From: Desulfatiglans anilini DSM 4660 | GTDB lineage: Bacteria > Desulfobacterota > DSM-4660 > Desulfatiglandales > Desulfatiglandaceae | Direction: 5' to 3' | Assembly: GCF_000422285.1 (NCBI RefSeq) | Contig: NZ_AULM01000031.1 | Span: forward strand, 1-43,048 | Length of the DNA: 43,048 nucleotides | Part shown: positions 8,567 to 17,680 of the stretch, piece by piece | How positions within the stretch are numbered: the stretch's first letter is position 1 | Layout: each line of letters starts with the position of its first letter | The notes under the pieces: generated by a model | Seen by the model: only the letters and a program-made list of their open reading frames with translations | Database searches by the model: none | What the model was told of the DNA's origin: nothing | Translations under genes and position numbers: made by a program

Positions 8567-9746
8567 TAAACTGGCCTGCCCGAACTGCGGATCGAACTTG
8601 AACCTCACGCCTTTCGGGGTGGAAACCCATGATCCGAAAGCTGCCGGCGAACATCCTGGACCGCTGTGCCAACATTGGTGCGGACTCCATAGCGATTTCC
8701 CCGAGACACTGGACCGGCTCCCGTGCGGTCCATGCCAACACATGGAAATCATGGAGGGAATGCTTTCCTGTCCATGCGGGGCATGGTATCCCGTCATCAG
8801 GGGCGTCCCTCGAATGTTGGGTTTGGAGCTCAGACATATCTTTCTCGAGTATTACCCTGATTTTTTCCAGCGCCACGAGGAACATTTGCCTACCCTCAAA
8901 GAAGGCGAAAAAGGCTCTGTGAACAAAGCGCTCGAAATACAGAACAAAAGCAAAACCATTGACCGCTTCAGCTACGAGTGGAACGAATTCAAGGATTATC
9001 GGGAAGATAATTTTGAAAAAGGAGTCGGGTATCTTCCCAAAGGGCGCTTTGCGGGAAAGACCGTGCTCGACGCAGGGTGCGGCGCCGGGCGGCATGCCAT
9101 GGAAGCGTCAAGGCGCGGGGCCCGGGCCGTTTTTGCAATGGACCTCAGCAACGCGGTCGATGCCGCCTTTGAAAACACCTTTTCCGATCCGGCCATCCAT
9201 GTCATTCAAGGGGACATGTTCCATCTCCCCTTCAGACGGAATTCCCTGGACCTGATTTACAGCCTTTGGGCCTTGCCGCACACAAACGATCCACCTCAAG
9301 CCTTCCAATCCATGGTTCCCTTTCTGGCCGAAGATGGAATGATCCTCGCCTATCTGTACAGCAGCGAACGAAAAAAAGCCCATGGTGCCCTCCGACATAT
9401 CCGGAAGGTCACGACCCAACTCCCGAACCCGGTTGTACGCGCCATCGCCTTCATTCTGGGTGCCGTCGACTACGGCCTGCTGATCCTGCCCTATCGGGAA
9501 CTATCCGAGGCCCTGCCCATACCGGAGGGATGGAGGAGACTCGTCCCCACCCATGTCCGTTTGTATGCTTCGTGCAGCTTCAGCACCTGTTGCACCGACT
9601 GGATGGACCGCCTTTTCTATCCCCATGTCCATTACTATTCGACCGAAGAGATCCACGAATGGATCAGGCAGGCAAAGCTCAAGGCCCCTTCGGTCCGCCG
9701 CTTCGACAACTACGCCATCGTCGTTCACGGAACGCGGGCGGCTTGA
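8547..9746 (+). CDS. Zinc-ribbon plus SAM-dependent class I methyltransferase
   Basis: The 399-residue protein has two domains. Residues 1-90 hold a Trm112-like zinc ribbon, with CPNCG at 11-15 and a second cysteine pair CPCG near 76. Residues ~125-260 form a class I methyltransferase with motif I VLDAGCGAGRH near 171-181, an acidic strand end (FAMDLS) and a post-I QGDMFHLPF motif. Methyltransferases like this in EPS loci usually methylate a sugar or the lipid-linked intermediate; the substrate is unknown. The start ATG 8547 follows GGAGAGG and overlaps the previous gene by 20 bp; the frame back to 8400 is a shadow. Confidence 0.82.
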   Translation: MKVYILDKLACPNCGSNLNLTPFGVETHDPKAAGEHPGPLCQHWCGLHSDFPETLDRLPCGPCQHMEIMEGMLSCPCGAWYPVIRGVPRMLGLELRHIFLEYYPDFFQRHEEHLPTLKEGEKGSVNKALEIQNKSKTIDRFSYEWNEFKDYREDNFEKGVGYLPKGRFAGKTVLDAGCGAGRHAMEASRRGARAVFAMDLSNAVDAAFENTFSDPAIHVIQGDMFHLPFRRNSLDLIYSLWALPHTNDPPQAFQSMVPFLAEDGMILAYLYSSERKKAHGALRHIRKVTTQLPNPVVRAIAFILGAVDYGLLILPYRELSEALPIPEGWRRLVPTHVRLYASCSFSTCCTDWMDRLFYPHVHYYSTEEIHEWIRQAKLKAPSVRRFDNYAIVVHGTRAA

Positions 9747-9894
9747 CAAATATCCGGGGCACCCGTCCGGGACAGTGTCCGTCGACGCCATGACGTATGA
9801 GTCCAAAAGGCTCAAAAAGGCTCTTGCTGAACGGAATCGAGAAGAACCCGGCGATGTTCGCCGGGATTCGACGGAACTGTCGGAAGGAGACCGT

Positions 9895-11079
9895 ATGCAA
9901 ATCCAACTGATCAGCAACCCAGATGATCTGAAACCCTACCGTCCTCAGTGGAAGACCCTCCTGGAGCATTCTACCGGGAGCAGCCCTCTCTTTCTCTCTC
10001 CGGAATGGATCGAAAACTGGTGGAAACATTTCAGCGACGGCAGGCAAATGCAAACCATCCTCTTCCTGAACGGCAACCGCCTGGCAGGGATCGTGCCTCT
10101 TTTTACCACGACCACCCATGTTCTGGGCTTTCCTTTCAAGATTTTGCGTTTTCTAGGATCCCGGCACGCGGATCATCTCGACTTCTGTTTCGACCCTGAG
10201 TTGCGCTACGAATGTACGCAACGTCTTTTCCGCTTTGCCGGCGAACATCTCCAGTGGGATGTCATGGATTTAATGGACGTTCCTGAAGATTCCAGAAATC
10301 TCCCGATTCTGCGCACAGTGCTGACCGAACAGGATTACCCTTTCCAGGTCGAGCCGTCCATTCTTTGCCCTTTCCTCCCGGTCAATGGAGACGACTGGCC
10401 GGTCTATTACGCAAACACAAGATCCAAATCCACCCGCAAGGATCTCACGAGGCGCCTCCGCCGCCTTGCTGAAGGAAGCGAGGCCGTTTTTCGGCAATAT
10501 GACGATCCGGAAACTGTAAGGGAAGTCTTTCCCTGCCTGGTCGAGGTCTATGAAAAGCGCTGGACAGGCAAAAACCTCAGCCTCAGTTTTGCAGGAACCA
10601 AAGAAAGACAGTTCTATCAGGACGTCAGCGCGGACCTCTGCCGTGATGGACGGCTGCACCTGTTGACCTTGGAGGCCCAGGGGCAAATCGTCGCCTTTAC
10701 GCTTTCCGCCATGCACGGAACCCAGTTCACCTGGTTGATTACGGCTTATAACCCGGAGTATGAGCGGTATTTCCCCGGCGAACAAATTCTGGCGCGATTG
10801 CTGGAATCCGTTTTTGACATGAAGCGCTTCCATGAATTCGATTTTACGCGCGGGGAAGAGCCCTACAAATACAAGTGGACCAGCAGCCACCGGTGGAACG
10901 TCAGAGTTCTGGTAAGAAACAGAAAGACTTTTTCTCAAATTCCGTTCTCCGGAATCAGAATGGCCGCAAACATCAGACGTGAAGCCAAAAAAATAAAAGT
11001 GATTCGCAAAATCAAACTGAATTTAATCGGGAATATATCTCACAAAATCAAAAAATTAAGCAATTTGAATATCTATTGA
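9895..11079 (+). CDS. FemAB/CelD-like GNAT acyltransferase
   Basis: The protein of 394 residues starts MQIQLISNPDDLKPY, followed by PLFLSPEWIENWW, and continues with a duplicated GNAT fold typical of the CelD/BcsL and FemAB-like families found in EPS and cellulose loci. The second half has VAFTLSAMHGTQFTWLITAYNPEY and a FDFTRGEEPYKYKW motif, the characteristic end of the acyl-CoA-binding domain. It probably acylates a sugar or an aminoacyl group of the polymer precursor. Start 9895 has an excellent ribosome binding site (GGAAGGAGA); the open frame extends back to 9553 but without homology. The last ~130 bases are AT-rich and encode a basic tail. Confidence 0.8.
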   Translation: MQIQLISNPDDLKPYRPQWKTLLEHSTGSSPLFLSPEWIENWWKHFSDGRQMQTILFLNGNRLAGIVPLFTTTTHVLGFPFKILRFLGSRHADHLDFCFDPELRYECTQRLFRFAGEHLQWDVMDLMDVPEDSRNLPILRTVLTEQDYPFQVEPSILCPFLPVNGDDWPVYYANTRSKSTRKDLTRRLRRLAEGSEAVFRQYDDPETVREVFPCLVEVYEKRWTGKNLSLSFAGTKERQFYQDVSADLCRDGRLHLLTLEAQGQIVAFTLSAMHGTQFTWLITAYNPEYERYFPGEQILARLLESVFDMKRFHEFDFTRGEEPYKYKWTSSHRWNVRVLVRNRKTFSQIPFSGIRMAANIRREAKKIKVIRKIKLNLIGNISHKIKKLSNLNIY

Positions 11080-11134
11080 ACGTATTACGAACTATACAAA
11101 TATTCTTTCATGAAAGCACTGTATGGTATAAACC

Positions 11135-12040
11135 ATGGGGTCAAGAATATTCATAAAATCGCTTTTCATGAAATTGATAAAAATTTCCGCAACGCCGCTC
11201 TATTGGACAGCGACACTTCAATCACGGTTCCAAACCCATAAGAAAATCCCCATTCTTCTTTATCACAAAATCACAGATGTCTCCGAAGGGATCGATGCAT
11301 TTTGGAATGTATCGCCTGGACTTTTTTCAGAACAGATCGAATTTTTGCTCGAAAACGGTTTTCAGGTGATTTCGCTTCAGTCTTTTTATGACACCAGCCA
11401 ATTCAAGAACAACTTGCCTAGAAGTACGGTTATCCTGACGTTCGATGACGGTTATGCCAATTTCTACACAAATGTATATCCGGTCTTATGCAAATACCGG
11501 CTCCCGGCAACCGTTTTCCTGACTGTGCAGTACACGGGAACGAATTCGTTTTACGAATGGGATCGTCCCCTGATTGCCAAAAAAAAGGAATTCGAAAAGG
11601 AGTTCAGGCCGCTTTCCTGGAATCAAATAAATGAAATGAAAGAATCCGGACTCATCACCTTTGGATCCCATTCCATGTCACATCCTCATCTTGGCCGTCT
11701 GCCGGATGACAAGATCGTATACGAACTACGCGAGTCAAAAAGAATCCTCGAAGAACGGCTCGAACAGCCAATTCTGTTCTTTTCATATCCAGGCGGTAGT
11801 TATGCTTATGGCGATGTAAACAAAAACACCAGAAGGCATCTCGTGGAATGCGGCTATAAGCTCGCCTGCACATCACGGACTGGAAGAAATCGAATATCCG
11901 ACGACATCCTAAGTCTGAAGCGGATCGGCATCAGTAGACATGACGATATTCCGCTTTTCAGAGCGAAATTGACCGGTGGCTGTGATTGGATGGGCTGGGC
12001 GCAATTTGCTTTTCAGAAGACTTTTGCAAATGTTTGGTAA
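11135..12040 (+). CDS. Polysaccharide deacetylase (CE4/NodB family)
   Basis: The protein of 301 residues carries the NodB homology domain. Motif 1 LTFDDGY is near residues 101-107, with the two catalytic/metal aspartates. Motif 2 SHSMSHPHLG (near 178-187) supplies the two metal-binding histidines. Motif 3-like SYPGGSYAYG is near 216-225. The basic N-terminal segment RIFIKSLFMKLIKI could be a membrane anchor. It should remove N- or O-acetyl groups from the polymer, in the periplasm if the anchor is real. ATG 11135 is the first start after a short AT-rich gap; ATG 11168 is an alternative and no clear ribosome binding site decides between them. Confidence 0.85.
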   Translation: MGSRIFIKSLFMKLIKISATPLYWTATLQSRFQTHKKIPILLYHKITDVSEGIDAFWNVSPGLFSEQIEFLLENGFQVISLQSFYDTSQFKNNLPRSTVILTFDDGYANFYTNVYPVLCKYRLPATVFLTVQYTGTNSFYEWDRPLIAKKKEFEKEFRPLSWNQINEMKESGLITFGSHSMSHPHLGRLPDDKIVYELRESKRILEERLEQPILFFSYPGGSYAYGDVNKNTRRHLVECGYKLACTSRTGRNRISDDILSLKRIGISRHDDIPLFRAKLTGGCDWMGWAQFAFQKTFANVW

Positions 12041-12132
12041 ACTCTGAAAAACACCTTTCTTAATCTCCAATTCAAATTCAAGCAAAAGGTATCCATTTCA
12101 TCTATTTCTTCATACTATAATTGGGGGTTACT

Positions 12133-13506
12133 ATGAAAAGAATTGCATTTATCATGTCAACCTTCCCAACGCTCACAGAAACGTTTGTCGCTGGTGAAAT
12201 CAAGATTTTAATGGATGAATTCCCAAATAGTAAAATTTACTCCCTGCGGCGGCCATTCGATGTCAAACTCCACAAAGAATCCGAAGAACTGATGAAAAAG
12301 ACGGTTTATGTCGATCCGATCCATTCTGGTGCCTGTGCAGCCTCCAATTTCCATTGGATGGTCAGAAGGCCGAGGAAATATTTTGGCACCCTCGGCTTCC
12401 TCATCCGCCACACCCTCTCGAACCCGGTGCACTTCCTCAAAACGATGGCATTGTATCCACAGGCAGTGCACATCGCTTCGATGCTGAAGGAGACCCCTCT
12501 AAACCACCTCCATGCCCACTGGTCAGGCTATCCGACAACGGTGGCGCTTGCGGTTTCCAGATTGACGGGTTTGCGATTCAGTTTTACATCCCACGCCTGC
12601 GACACCAGCATGATCAAGACCATGGTGAAGCAAAAGGTGCAGGAGGCCGATTTCGTCCTGACCTGCACCCGCGATGCACTGAGATTCCTGTCTACTTTTC
12701 TGAATGCATCCGAAATGAAGAAAATTATCGTGAACTACCATGGCTCCAATCTCCAGAAGTTCCGGCCCGAGCTTCGCCGGAAACACTCCGAGGAAAGGCC
12801 CTTTCTGCTCGCTGTAGCAGATCTTCACGAAAGAAAAGGTTTTCCTTTTCTGCTCGAGGCATTGGCCCTGCTCCGGAAAAAAGAAGTTCCCTTTGCCTGT
12901 CACATCGTCGGCGAAGGGCCGCAGCGGACCTTCCTCGAAAAGAGGATTCAGGAACTGGGCCTTCAAGAGGCGGTGTTTCTCCCCGGCTCGATGACTCAGG
13001 AGAAGCTGATCGACGACTATTACGCCCTGGCCGATATCTTCGTTCTGCCTTGCGTCGTGCAGCACGTCCGATTCTTCCGCAAGAATGTGGATCTGGGGCG
13101 TCTGAAAATCATCGAAATCAAGATGAGCGGAGGCGAAGGGATTCAGAAAGACGGGATACCGAACGTCCTGGTAGAAGCGATGGGCATGAAGATACCCGTC
13201 GTCTCCACGCGGGTAGCGGGTATTCCTGAACTGATTCGGGATAAGGAAAACGGCCTGCTCGTCCCTCCGCGAGACCCCGAAGCCCTCAGCGCAGCCTTGA
13301 AATCGCTGATCGAGGATCCGTCTCTCCAGACAACATTAGGCGAAAAAGGCTATGTCCGTGCACACGAAGCCTTCGATCGCAGCAAAAATATTCAGGCCCT
13401 GGTCGAGATTTTCCGCGAGGATGGAGCGCCGGCCGCCTCGCCCGGCGCCAAAGGGGATGTGAGACTCCTGAGTCCATTGGGCAGGGCCGCTCCATCGCAG
13501 TCCTGA
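12133..13506 (+). CDS. GT4-family glycosyltransferase (WcaL-like)
   Basis: This is a 457-residue GT-B glycosyltransferase. MKRIAFIMSTFPTLTETFVA is the usual opening of the WcaL/AmsK branch of GT4. The nucleotide-sugar EX7E region is at DGIPNVLVEAMGMKIPVVST, near residues 337-356. The ATG at 12133 is used rather than the TTG at 12121, because GGGGG lies directly upstream. It probably adds a further sugar of the repeat unit. It is separated from the deacetylase upstream by a 90-bp AT-rich gap, so it could start its own transcript. The C-terminal ~20 residues are proline- and alanine-rich and probably disordered. Confidence 0.85.
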   Translation: MKRIAFIMSTFPTLTETFVAGEIKILMDEFPNSKIYSLRRPFDVKLHKESEELMKKTVYVDPIHSGACAASNFHWMVRRPRKYFGTLGFLIRHTLSNPVHFLKTMALYPQAVHIASMLKETPLNHLHAHWSGYPTTVALAVSRLTGLRFSFTSHACDTSMIKTMVKQKVQEADFVLTCTRDALRFLSTFLNASEMKKIIVNYHGSNLQKFRPELRRKHSEERPFLLAVADLHERKGFPFLLEALALLRKKEVPFACHIVGEGPQRTFLEKRIQELGLQEAVFLPGSMTQEKLIDDYYALADIFVLPCVVQHVRFFRKNVDLGRLKIIEIKMSGGEGIQKDGIPNVLVEAMGMKIPVVSTRVAGIPELIRDKENGLLVPPRDPEALSAALKSLIEDPSLQTTLGEKGYVRAHEAFDRSKNIQALVEIFREDGAPAASPGAKGDVRLLSPLGRAAPSQS

Positions 13507-13554
13507 ATGCGCATCCTGTGAAATCCCCTGTCAACGATCCGGTAGGAGGATGCC

Positions 13555-13827
13555 ATGGCAAGCAATTTTAGGATTAATCTCAGGAAAAATTGCGCAACAG
13601 TCCACATTCGCTTGAAAGGTGATTTTGACGGTGATTCCGCCGCCCGTCTGGCCAACATGATTGAAGACCTCTCTGGCGAAATGAAAAAAATTCGTATCGA
13701 TACATGCAACCTTGACAAGATTCACCCTTTTGGGAAGGCTGTTTTCCATGCACGCCTTGGAAAGACTATTCGCCTTGCTGACGATTGTAAGATTATCGGA
13801 GAAAACGCAGATCAATTCAAAATATGA
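13555..13827 (+). CDS. STAS-like small protein
   Basis: A 90-residue protein with a clear ribosome binding site (TAGGAGGATGCCATG). The pattern of HIRLKGDFDGDSAARLANMI followed by a KIRIDTCNLDKIHPFGKAVF segment matches the STAS fold of anti-sigma-factor antagonists: a beta strand, a helix, then the strand-loop-helix around the usual phosphorylation-loop position. There is no obvious DSSG-type phosphorylatable serine; the loop reads CNLDKIHPFGK. It may be a regulator or scaffold in the EPS operon. Assignment rests on fold-like pattern only. Confidence 0.65.
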   Translation: MASNFRINLRKNCATVHIRLKGDFDGDSAARLANMIEDLSGEMKKIRIDTCNLDKIHPFGKAVFHARLGKTIRLADDCKIIGENADQFKI

Positions 13828-13859
13828 AATATTATATACACACACCACACGCTATTTAG

Positions 13860-14010
13860 ATTCCATCTGGAAATGGTCTTTTTGGCCAGTCTCGGCGTTT
13901 ATCTGCACGTTTACTTGTGCGGCGACCTGCAGGCCGCCGCTGCGCAAAAAATCGATTTCCGCGATTGTACAAACCGGGACCCGCCCCGAAGGGGTGGGAA
14001 GAGGTACACT
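13860..14010 (+). repeat. Structured dispersed repeat, copy A (leader of the GT2 gene)
   Basis: Copy A of the repeat family. The 5' hairpin reads TTCCATCTGGAA (13861-13872). It is followed by the GGCCAGTCTCGG block, a second hairpin CTGCAC/GTGCGG (13903-13922), a GACCTGCAGGCC block, and a fourth, GC-rich hairpin (CCGCCCC, GAA, GGGGTGG, about 13980-13996). The start codon of the GT2 gene lies about 20 nt downstream of the end of the similarity. Similar to copies at 26775, 40385 and 41614. Confidence 0.65.
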
Positions 14011-14030
14011 GTATAGCCAGAGGTATTCTC

Positions 14031-15104
14031 ATGGAATCCCTTCGTACGCCATTGCGGTCTTCTACCTGGCACTCTCGTCAAACAGGTGACAACAGATCCA
14101 ATGATCCCTCACTGCCGATGGTCAGCATCCTTATTCCGGCCTTCAACGAAGAAGAATCCATTGCTGACTGCCTTGCTTCGCTCATTGAGCAAACCTATCC
14201 CCAGGACCGGATGGAAATCCTGGTGATCGATGGGTTAAGCCGGGACCGGACGCGCGATATCGTCCAGAACTTGTCAGCCCGCTATAGAAATATACGCCTT
14301 CATGAAAATCCAAAGCGCATCATCCCCTCCGCCCTGAATATCGGGATCCGCGAGGCGAAAGGCGATGTCGTCATACGGGCCGATGCCCACACCCTCTATG
14401 ACATCAACTACGTGATGAATTCAGTCACGCTGCTTTTGAAAACACAAGCCGGAAACGTCGGGGGGGTCATCCATCCCATCGGTAAGGGGCTGGTAGGCAA
14501 GGCCATTGCCATGGGCGTCAGTTCGCCCTTCGGTGTGGGCAACGCTTACTATCGTTATGCCGAATCACAACGCTGGGTGGATACGGTGGCGTTCGGGTGT
14601 TGGAAAAAGCAAACCCTCCTTGCGATCGGCGGTTATAACGAGACGTATCTTGTTAACGAGGACTACGAACTGAACTACCGGCTGCGCCAGAGAGGGGAAG
14701 GCATCCTCTTGTCTCCCGATCTCAAATGTTATTATTTCCCGCGTTCCTGTTTGAAAAACCTTCTGCAGCAATACTTCCGCTACGGCAGCTGGAAGGTGAA
14801 AATGCTGGCGGAGCACCCTGGATCGCTGGTCTACCGCCAAATCATCCCGCCGCTATTCGTCCTCAGCCTTTTTACCGCCATCGCCATGGCCCCGTTGCAC
14901 CTGCTTCCCCTGCTGCTGGTCGGGGGCACCTACGCGCTGGCCAATCTCTTCGTGTCCGTGCATACAGCGGCAAAACGCGGGTCCCGGTCAGGATTCGTCC
15001 TGCCGGTGGTCTTCTTCTCTATCCATCTGGCGTGGGGGATGGGGTTTCTTTCAGGCTTGCGACATCTTTTCCCCGTCAGGTCCGTCAAACTCAGGCCCGC
15101 CTGA
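14031..15104 (+). CDS. GT2-family glycosyltransferase (ExoA/succinoglycan type)
   Basis: The protein contains MVSILIPAFNEEESI then VIDGLSRDRTRDIV, typical of GT-A glycosyltransferases. RADAH is at the DxD position, and VNEDYELNYRLRQRGEGI with QQYFRYGSWK represent the ED and QxxRY/W motifs. The C-terminal ~100 residues are hydrophobic and make three to four membrane helices, as in ExoA-type transferases. The enzyme should extend a lipid-linked oligosaccharide at the inner membrane. ATG 14031 is preferred because GAGG is six nucleotides upstream; ATG 14118 would remove little of the domain. It is the first gene after repeat copy A. Confidence 0.82.
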   Translation: MESLRTPLRSSTWHSRQTGDNRSNDPSLPMVSILIPAFNEEESIADCLASLIEQTYPQDRMEILVIDGLSRDRTRDIVQNLSARYRNIRLHENPKRIIPSALNIGIREAKGDVVIRADAHTLYDINYVMNSVTLLLKTQAGNVGGVIHPIGKGLVGKAIAMGVSSPFGVGNAYYRYAESQRWVDTVAFGCWKKQTLLAIGGYNETYLVNEDYELNYRLRQRGEGILLSPDLKCYYFPRSCLKNLLQQYFRYGSWKVKMLAEHPGSLVYRQIIPPLFVLSLFTAIAMAPLHLLPLLLVGGTYALANLFVSVHTAAKRGSRSGFVLPVVFFSIHLAWGMGFLSGLRHLFPVRSVKLRPA

Positions 15105-15215
15105 AGGACCCCCATCCCGCCCTTTTCCTCGATGTTTTCATGTTCGCCGTCGCTCCTCACCTGCGGAAACAGCACCCTTTCAGGGGCATTACCCTCCCTG
15201 GTGAAGCGGCATGAA

Positions 15216-15240
15216 AACGCCCTGAAGCGTTCCATTTTTA
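15216..15240 (+). terminator. Weak intrinsic terminator candidate
   Basis: AACGC at 15216-15220 pairs with GCGTT at 15227-15231, followed by CCATTTTTA. The stem is short, so this is only a candidate end of the GT2 transcript. The gap around it, 15105-15313, holds no gene that I can support. Confidence 0.3.
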
Positions 15241-15313
15241 CAAACCAACCATTTTCCTCTGGATTTAGCATCGGAACTACCCATCGAGACCATTCCGTAA
15301 CGAGGACCTGACC

Positions 15314-16370
15314 GTGGAAATCTTGCTGGCCCTTCCAAAATCGCTGGTGAAACAGGCCTTCCTCTTGAGATCCTGTCTGAGCCCCAGGCTCAACGGTAAT
15401 GACAGAAATATCAGTGGGGTGATCCTCCAATATCATTCAGTCACCGCTGAAAAGAGATCATCTCTGCCTTATGTTTCACCCAGCTTGTCCGTGACAGTGC
15501 GTGATTTCGATAAACAAATGTCATTTATGAAGAAATATTATCAACCACAAAGTCTAACCAGATTTTTAGCAAAACATAAAGACAACCTGAAAAGCAATAA
15601 ATGTATGTTCGTTGTAAGTTTTGACGACGGTTATCGTGATAATTACACCTATGCATTGCCAATATTAAAAAAACACAGCATTCCAGCAATTTTTTATTTA
15701 ACAGTCGACTGCATAGATAGACGACCGCCATGGCCGTCTGAGCTACGATTTTTCATTTACAAAACAAAAAAGACATTGCTCAATCTTTCATCTGTTTCAG
15801 TATCTTTTCTTGTTGATGACAAGTTTAATAAAGATGCAACATACAACAGTCTTAAGAAAATGATGGTACGTATGAATCGCTCCGATAGAGAAGCGGTTTT
15901 GTCGGAGATATCAAGGAAAACTGCGCTCAGTGTTTCCGAGATGAAAGAGCTCGACAGCTTGATGCTGACTTGGAAAGATATTTGGGAGATGCGCGCAGCA
16001 GGTATGGAGTTCGGCTCCCACACGTTGAGCCACCCTTCCCTTTATCTCCCTCGAAGAGGCAGATAGAGAAGTCAGAGGCTCCAAGCACATGCTGGAAAGG
16101 GCGCTGGATATGCCGATCGATCACTTCAGCTATCCCAATCCCGGGGATTACCCGAATTTCAACAAGACGCTCAAAGAGCTGCTTCAGGAAACAGGATACC
16201 TTTCCGCGGCAACATCCGTGCCTGGACACATCCGGACAGGAGACGACCCGTGGTCCCTGAAACGCAAGGGGATATACAGAACCTACAGCAACCTGGCGAA
16301 CTTCAACTTCTGGGTCGGCCGGGAAACGAGGCATGATGCACCGGCACGGCTGGATCACGCCGGAGCCTAA
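15314..16370 (+). pseudogene. Polysaccharide deacetylase, frameshifted near 16040
   Basis: The frame starting at GTG 15314 (after GAGGA) encodes an N-terminal segment, then the NodB motif SFDDGYRDNYTYALP and the second motif GSHTLSHPSL. It hits a stop at 16066. A shifted frame at about 16040 continues with ISLEEADREVRGSKHMLERA and HFSYPNPGDYPNF, the expected third motif, to the stop at 16370. One base lost or gained between 16035 and 16050 would restore a ~350-residue CE4 deacetylase. Only one frameshift is seen, so a sequencing error is possible, but as given the gene is broken. It would duplicate the function of the intact deacetylase at 11135. The AT-rich stretch 15500-15960 differs from both flanks. 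Confidence 0.72.
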
Positions 16371-16415
16371 ACGTTCATAACCCTCAAATCCCAAACCCTC
16401 TGAGAGGACACGGCA

Positions 16416-17603
16416 ATGTACTCCGACCACCTTCCTGCAGCCGTCGTGCTTGGCCTGGGTCAAAACGGCCTTGCCACCGTCAGATCCCTGGGGAGACAAG
16501 GCATCCCGGTGATCGGAATCGATCGCAATCTCAGACAGTATACCGCAAGAACACGTTATTGCCGGAGGCTCCTGTGCACGGATTTCAAGTCCGGCGAGGG
16601 GCTGGTGGACCTGCTCGTGGACCTCGGCAAACGCCTGCCGCGGCGCGGGGTCTTGTTCCCCTCCGGGGATTTCAGCCTAGAACTGGTCAGCGAAAAGCGG
16701 GAAAGGCTGGCTCCGTATTACCATTTTTCATTCCCGCAAAAAGAGATCGTCCGGCTCACACTGAACAAACGGCAATTTTACACCTTTGCCGCTCTCAAAA
16801 ACTTTCCGATACCGCAGACCTTTTTCCCGCAATCGATGGATGAATGGCGGGGGATCGCAGACCAGGTCCGTTACCCCTGCATCGTCAAACCGTTCCAACC
16901 CAATCTCGGGTGGCGGAAGCTTTTCCCGGATCAGAAGCTCTTTACCGCGCAAAGCAGGGAAGACCTCTTGAGGATGCAAGACCGGTTGATACCGCTGCAC
17001 AAGGATCTTATCGTGCAGGAGCGCATCCCGGGCAGGGACGACCGGCTTTCCTTCTCCCTGACCTATCTAGACGAAACCTCCCAACCGCTGGGGATCTTTA
17101 CGGGCCGCAAACTCCGTCAGTATCCGCCGGATTTCGGAACATCCAGCATGGCGCAAAGTCTATGGGATCCATGGATTGCCTCAAAGTCCATCGAGATTCT
17201 GCAGGCCATGAAATTCACCGGCTATGGATCGGTGGAATTCCGTCTGGATTTGAGGGACAACGCCTACAAGATCATCGAAGTGACCGCGAGAACATGGTTC
17301 CCCCACGGGATCAGCACCGCATGCGGGCAGAATCTGACCTATCTGGCATACTGCCACCTGGTCGGGCTCCCGCTGCCCGAACTCGACGAGCCGCGCAGTC
17401 CGGTCAAATGGATCCACGAGGAAAGGGACCTCCGCTCATCGATCGACTATCTCCGCGCCGGGAGAATGACCGTCCGCGAATGGCTTTCATCCTACCGCGG
17501 CAAGAAGACCTTCGCCATATCAGCACGGGATGATCCGGCGCCCGCGCTCCACCTCCTGGCGCAGATGCTCTCAGTCCCCTGGCGCCGAATGCTGAAGGGC
17601 TGA
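16416..17603 (+). CDS. ATP-grasp carboxylate-amine ligase-like protein
   Basis: The 395-residue protein begins with a Rossmann-like AAVVLGLGQNGLATVRSLG. It has ATP-grasp segments YPCIVKPFQPNLGW near residues 152-165, QERIPGRDDR near 200-209, GYGSVEFRLD near 269-278 and KIIEVTARTWFP near 285-296. This resembles D-aspartate ligase and carboxylate-amine ligase families that couple ATP to an amide bond. In an EPS locus it could attach an amino acid or amine to a uronic acid or to a sugar carboxyl; this is inference. The gene has a GAGAGG ribosome binding site and follows the broken deacetylase by 45 bp. Confidence 0.8.
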   Translation: MYSDHLPAAVVLGLGQNGLATVRSLGRQGIPVIGIDRNLRQYTARTRYCRRLLCTDFKSGEGLVDLLVDLGKRLPRRGVLFPSGDFSLELVSEKRERLAPYYHFSFPQKEIVRLTLNKRQFYTFAALKNFPIPQTFFPQSMDEWRGIADQVRYPCIVKPFQPNLGWRKLFPDQKLFTAQSREDLLRMQDRLIPLHKDLIVQERIPGRDDRLSFSLTYLDETSQPLGIFTGRKLRQYPPDFGTSSMAQSLWDPWIASKSIEILQAMKFTGYGSVEFRLDLRDNAYKIIEVTARTWFPHGISTACGQNLTYLAYCHLVGLPLPELDEPRSPVKWIHEERDLRSSIDYLRAGRMTVREWLSSYRGKKTFAISARDDPAPALHLLAQMLSVPWRRMLKG

Positions 17604-17648
17604 CGGCGGCATTCGGTCTTTTACACCATCCCCATGCCGGAGCCCATC

Positions 17649-17675
17649 ATCTCCTGTTTCAGATGAAAGGAGGAT
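17649..17675 (+). promoter_or_regulatory. Hairpin that could cover the ribosome binding site of the next gene
   Basis: ATCTCCT at 17649-17655 is complementary to AGGAGGAT at 17668-17675 (one bulge), so the strong ribosome binding site of the CBM96-like gene at 17681 can be sequestered in a 27-nt hairpin. This is a structural possibility only. Confidence 0.3.
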
Positions 17676-17680
17676 AAGAA

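Noticed and set aside
9553-9894. Possible N-terminal extension of the FemAB-like gene
   Set aside because: The extension overlaps the previous gene, is non-homologous in style, and the real start at 9895 has an excellent ribosome binding site.
12354-13229. 291-residue frame inside the WcaL-like GT4 gene
   Set aside because: Overlaps a clear GT4 in another frame, with Arg/Pro-rich composition typical of shadow frames.
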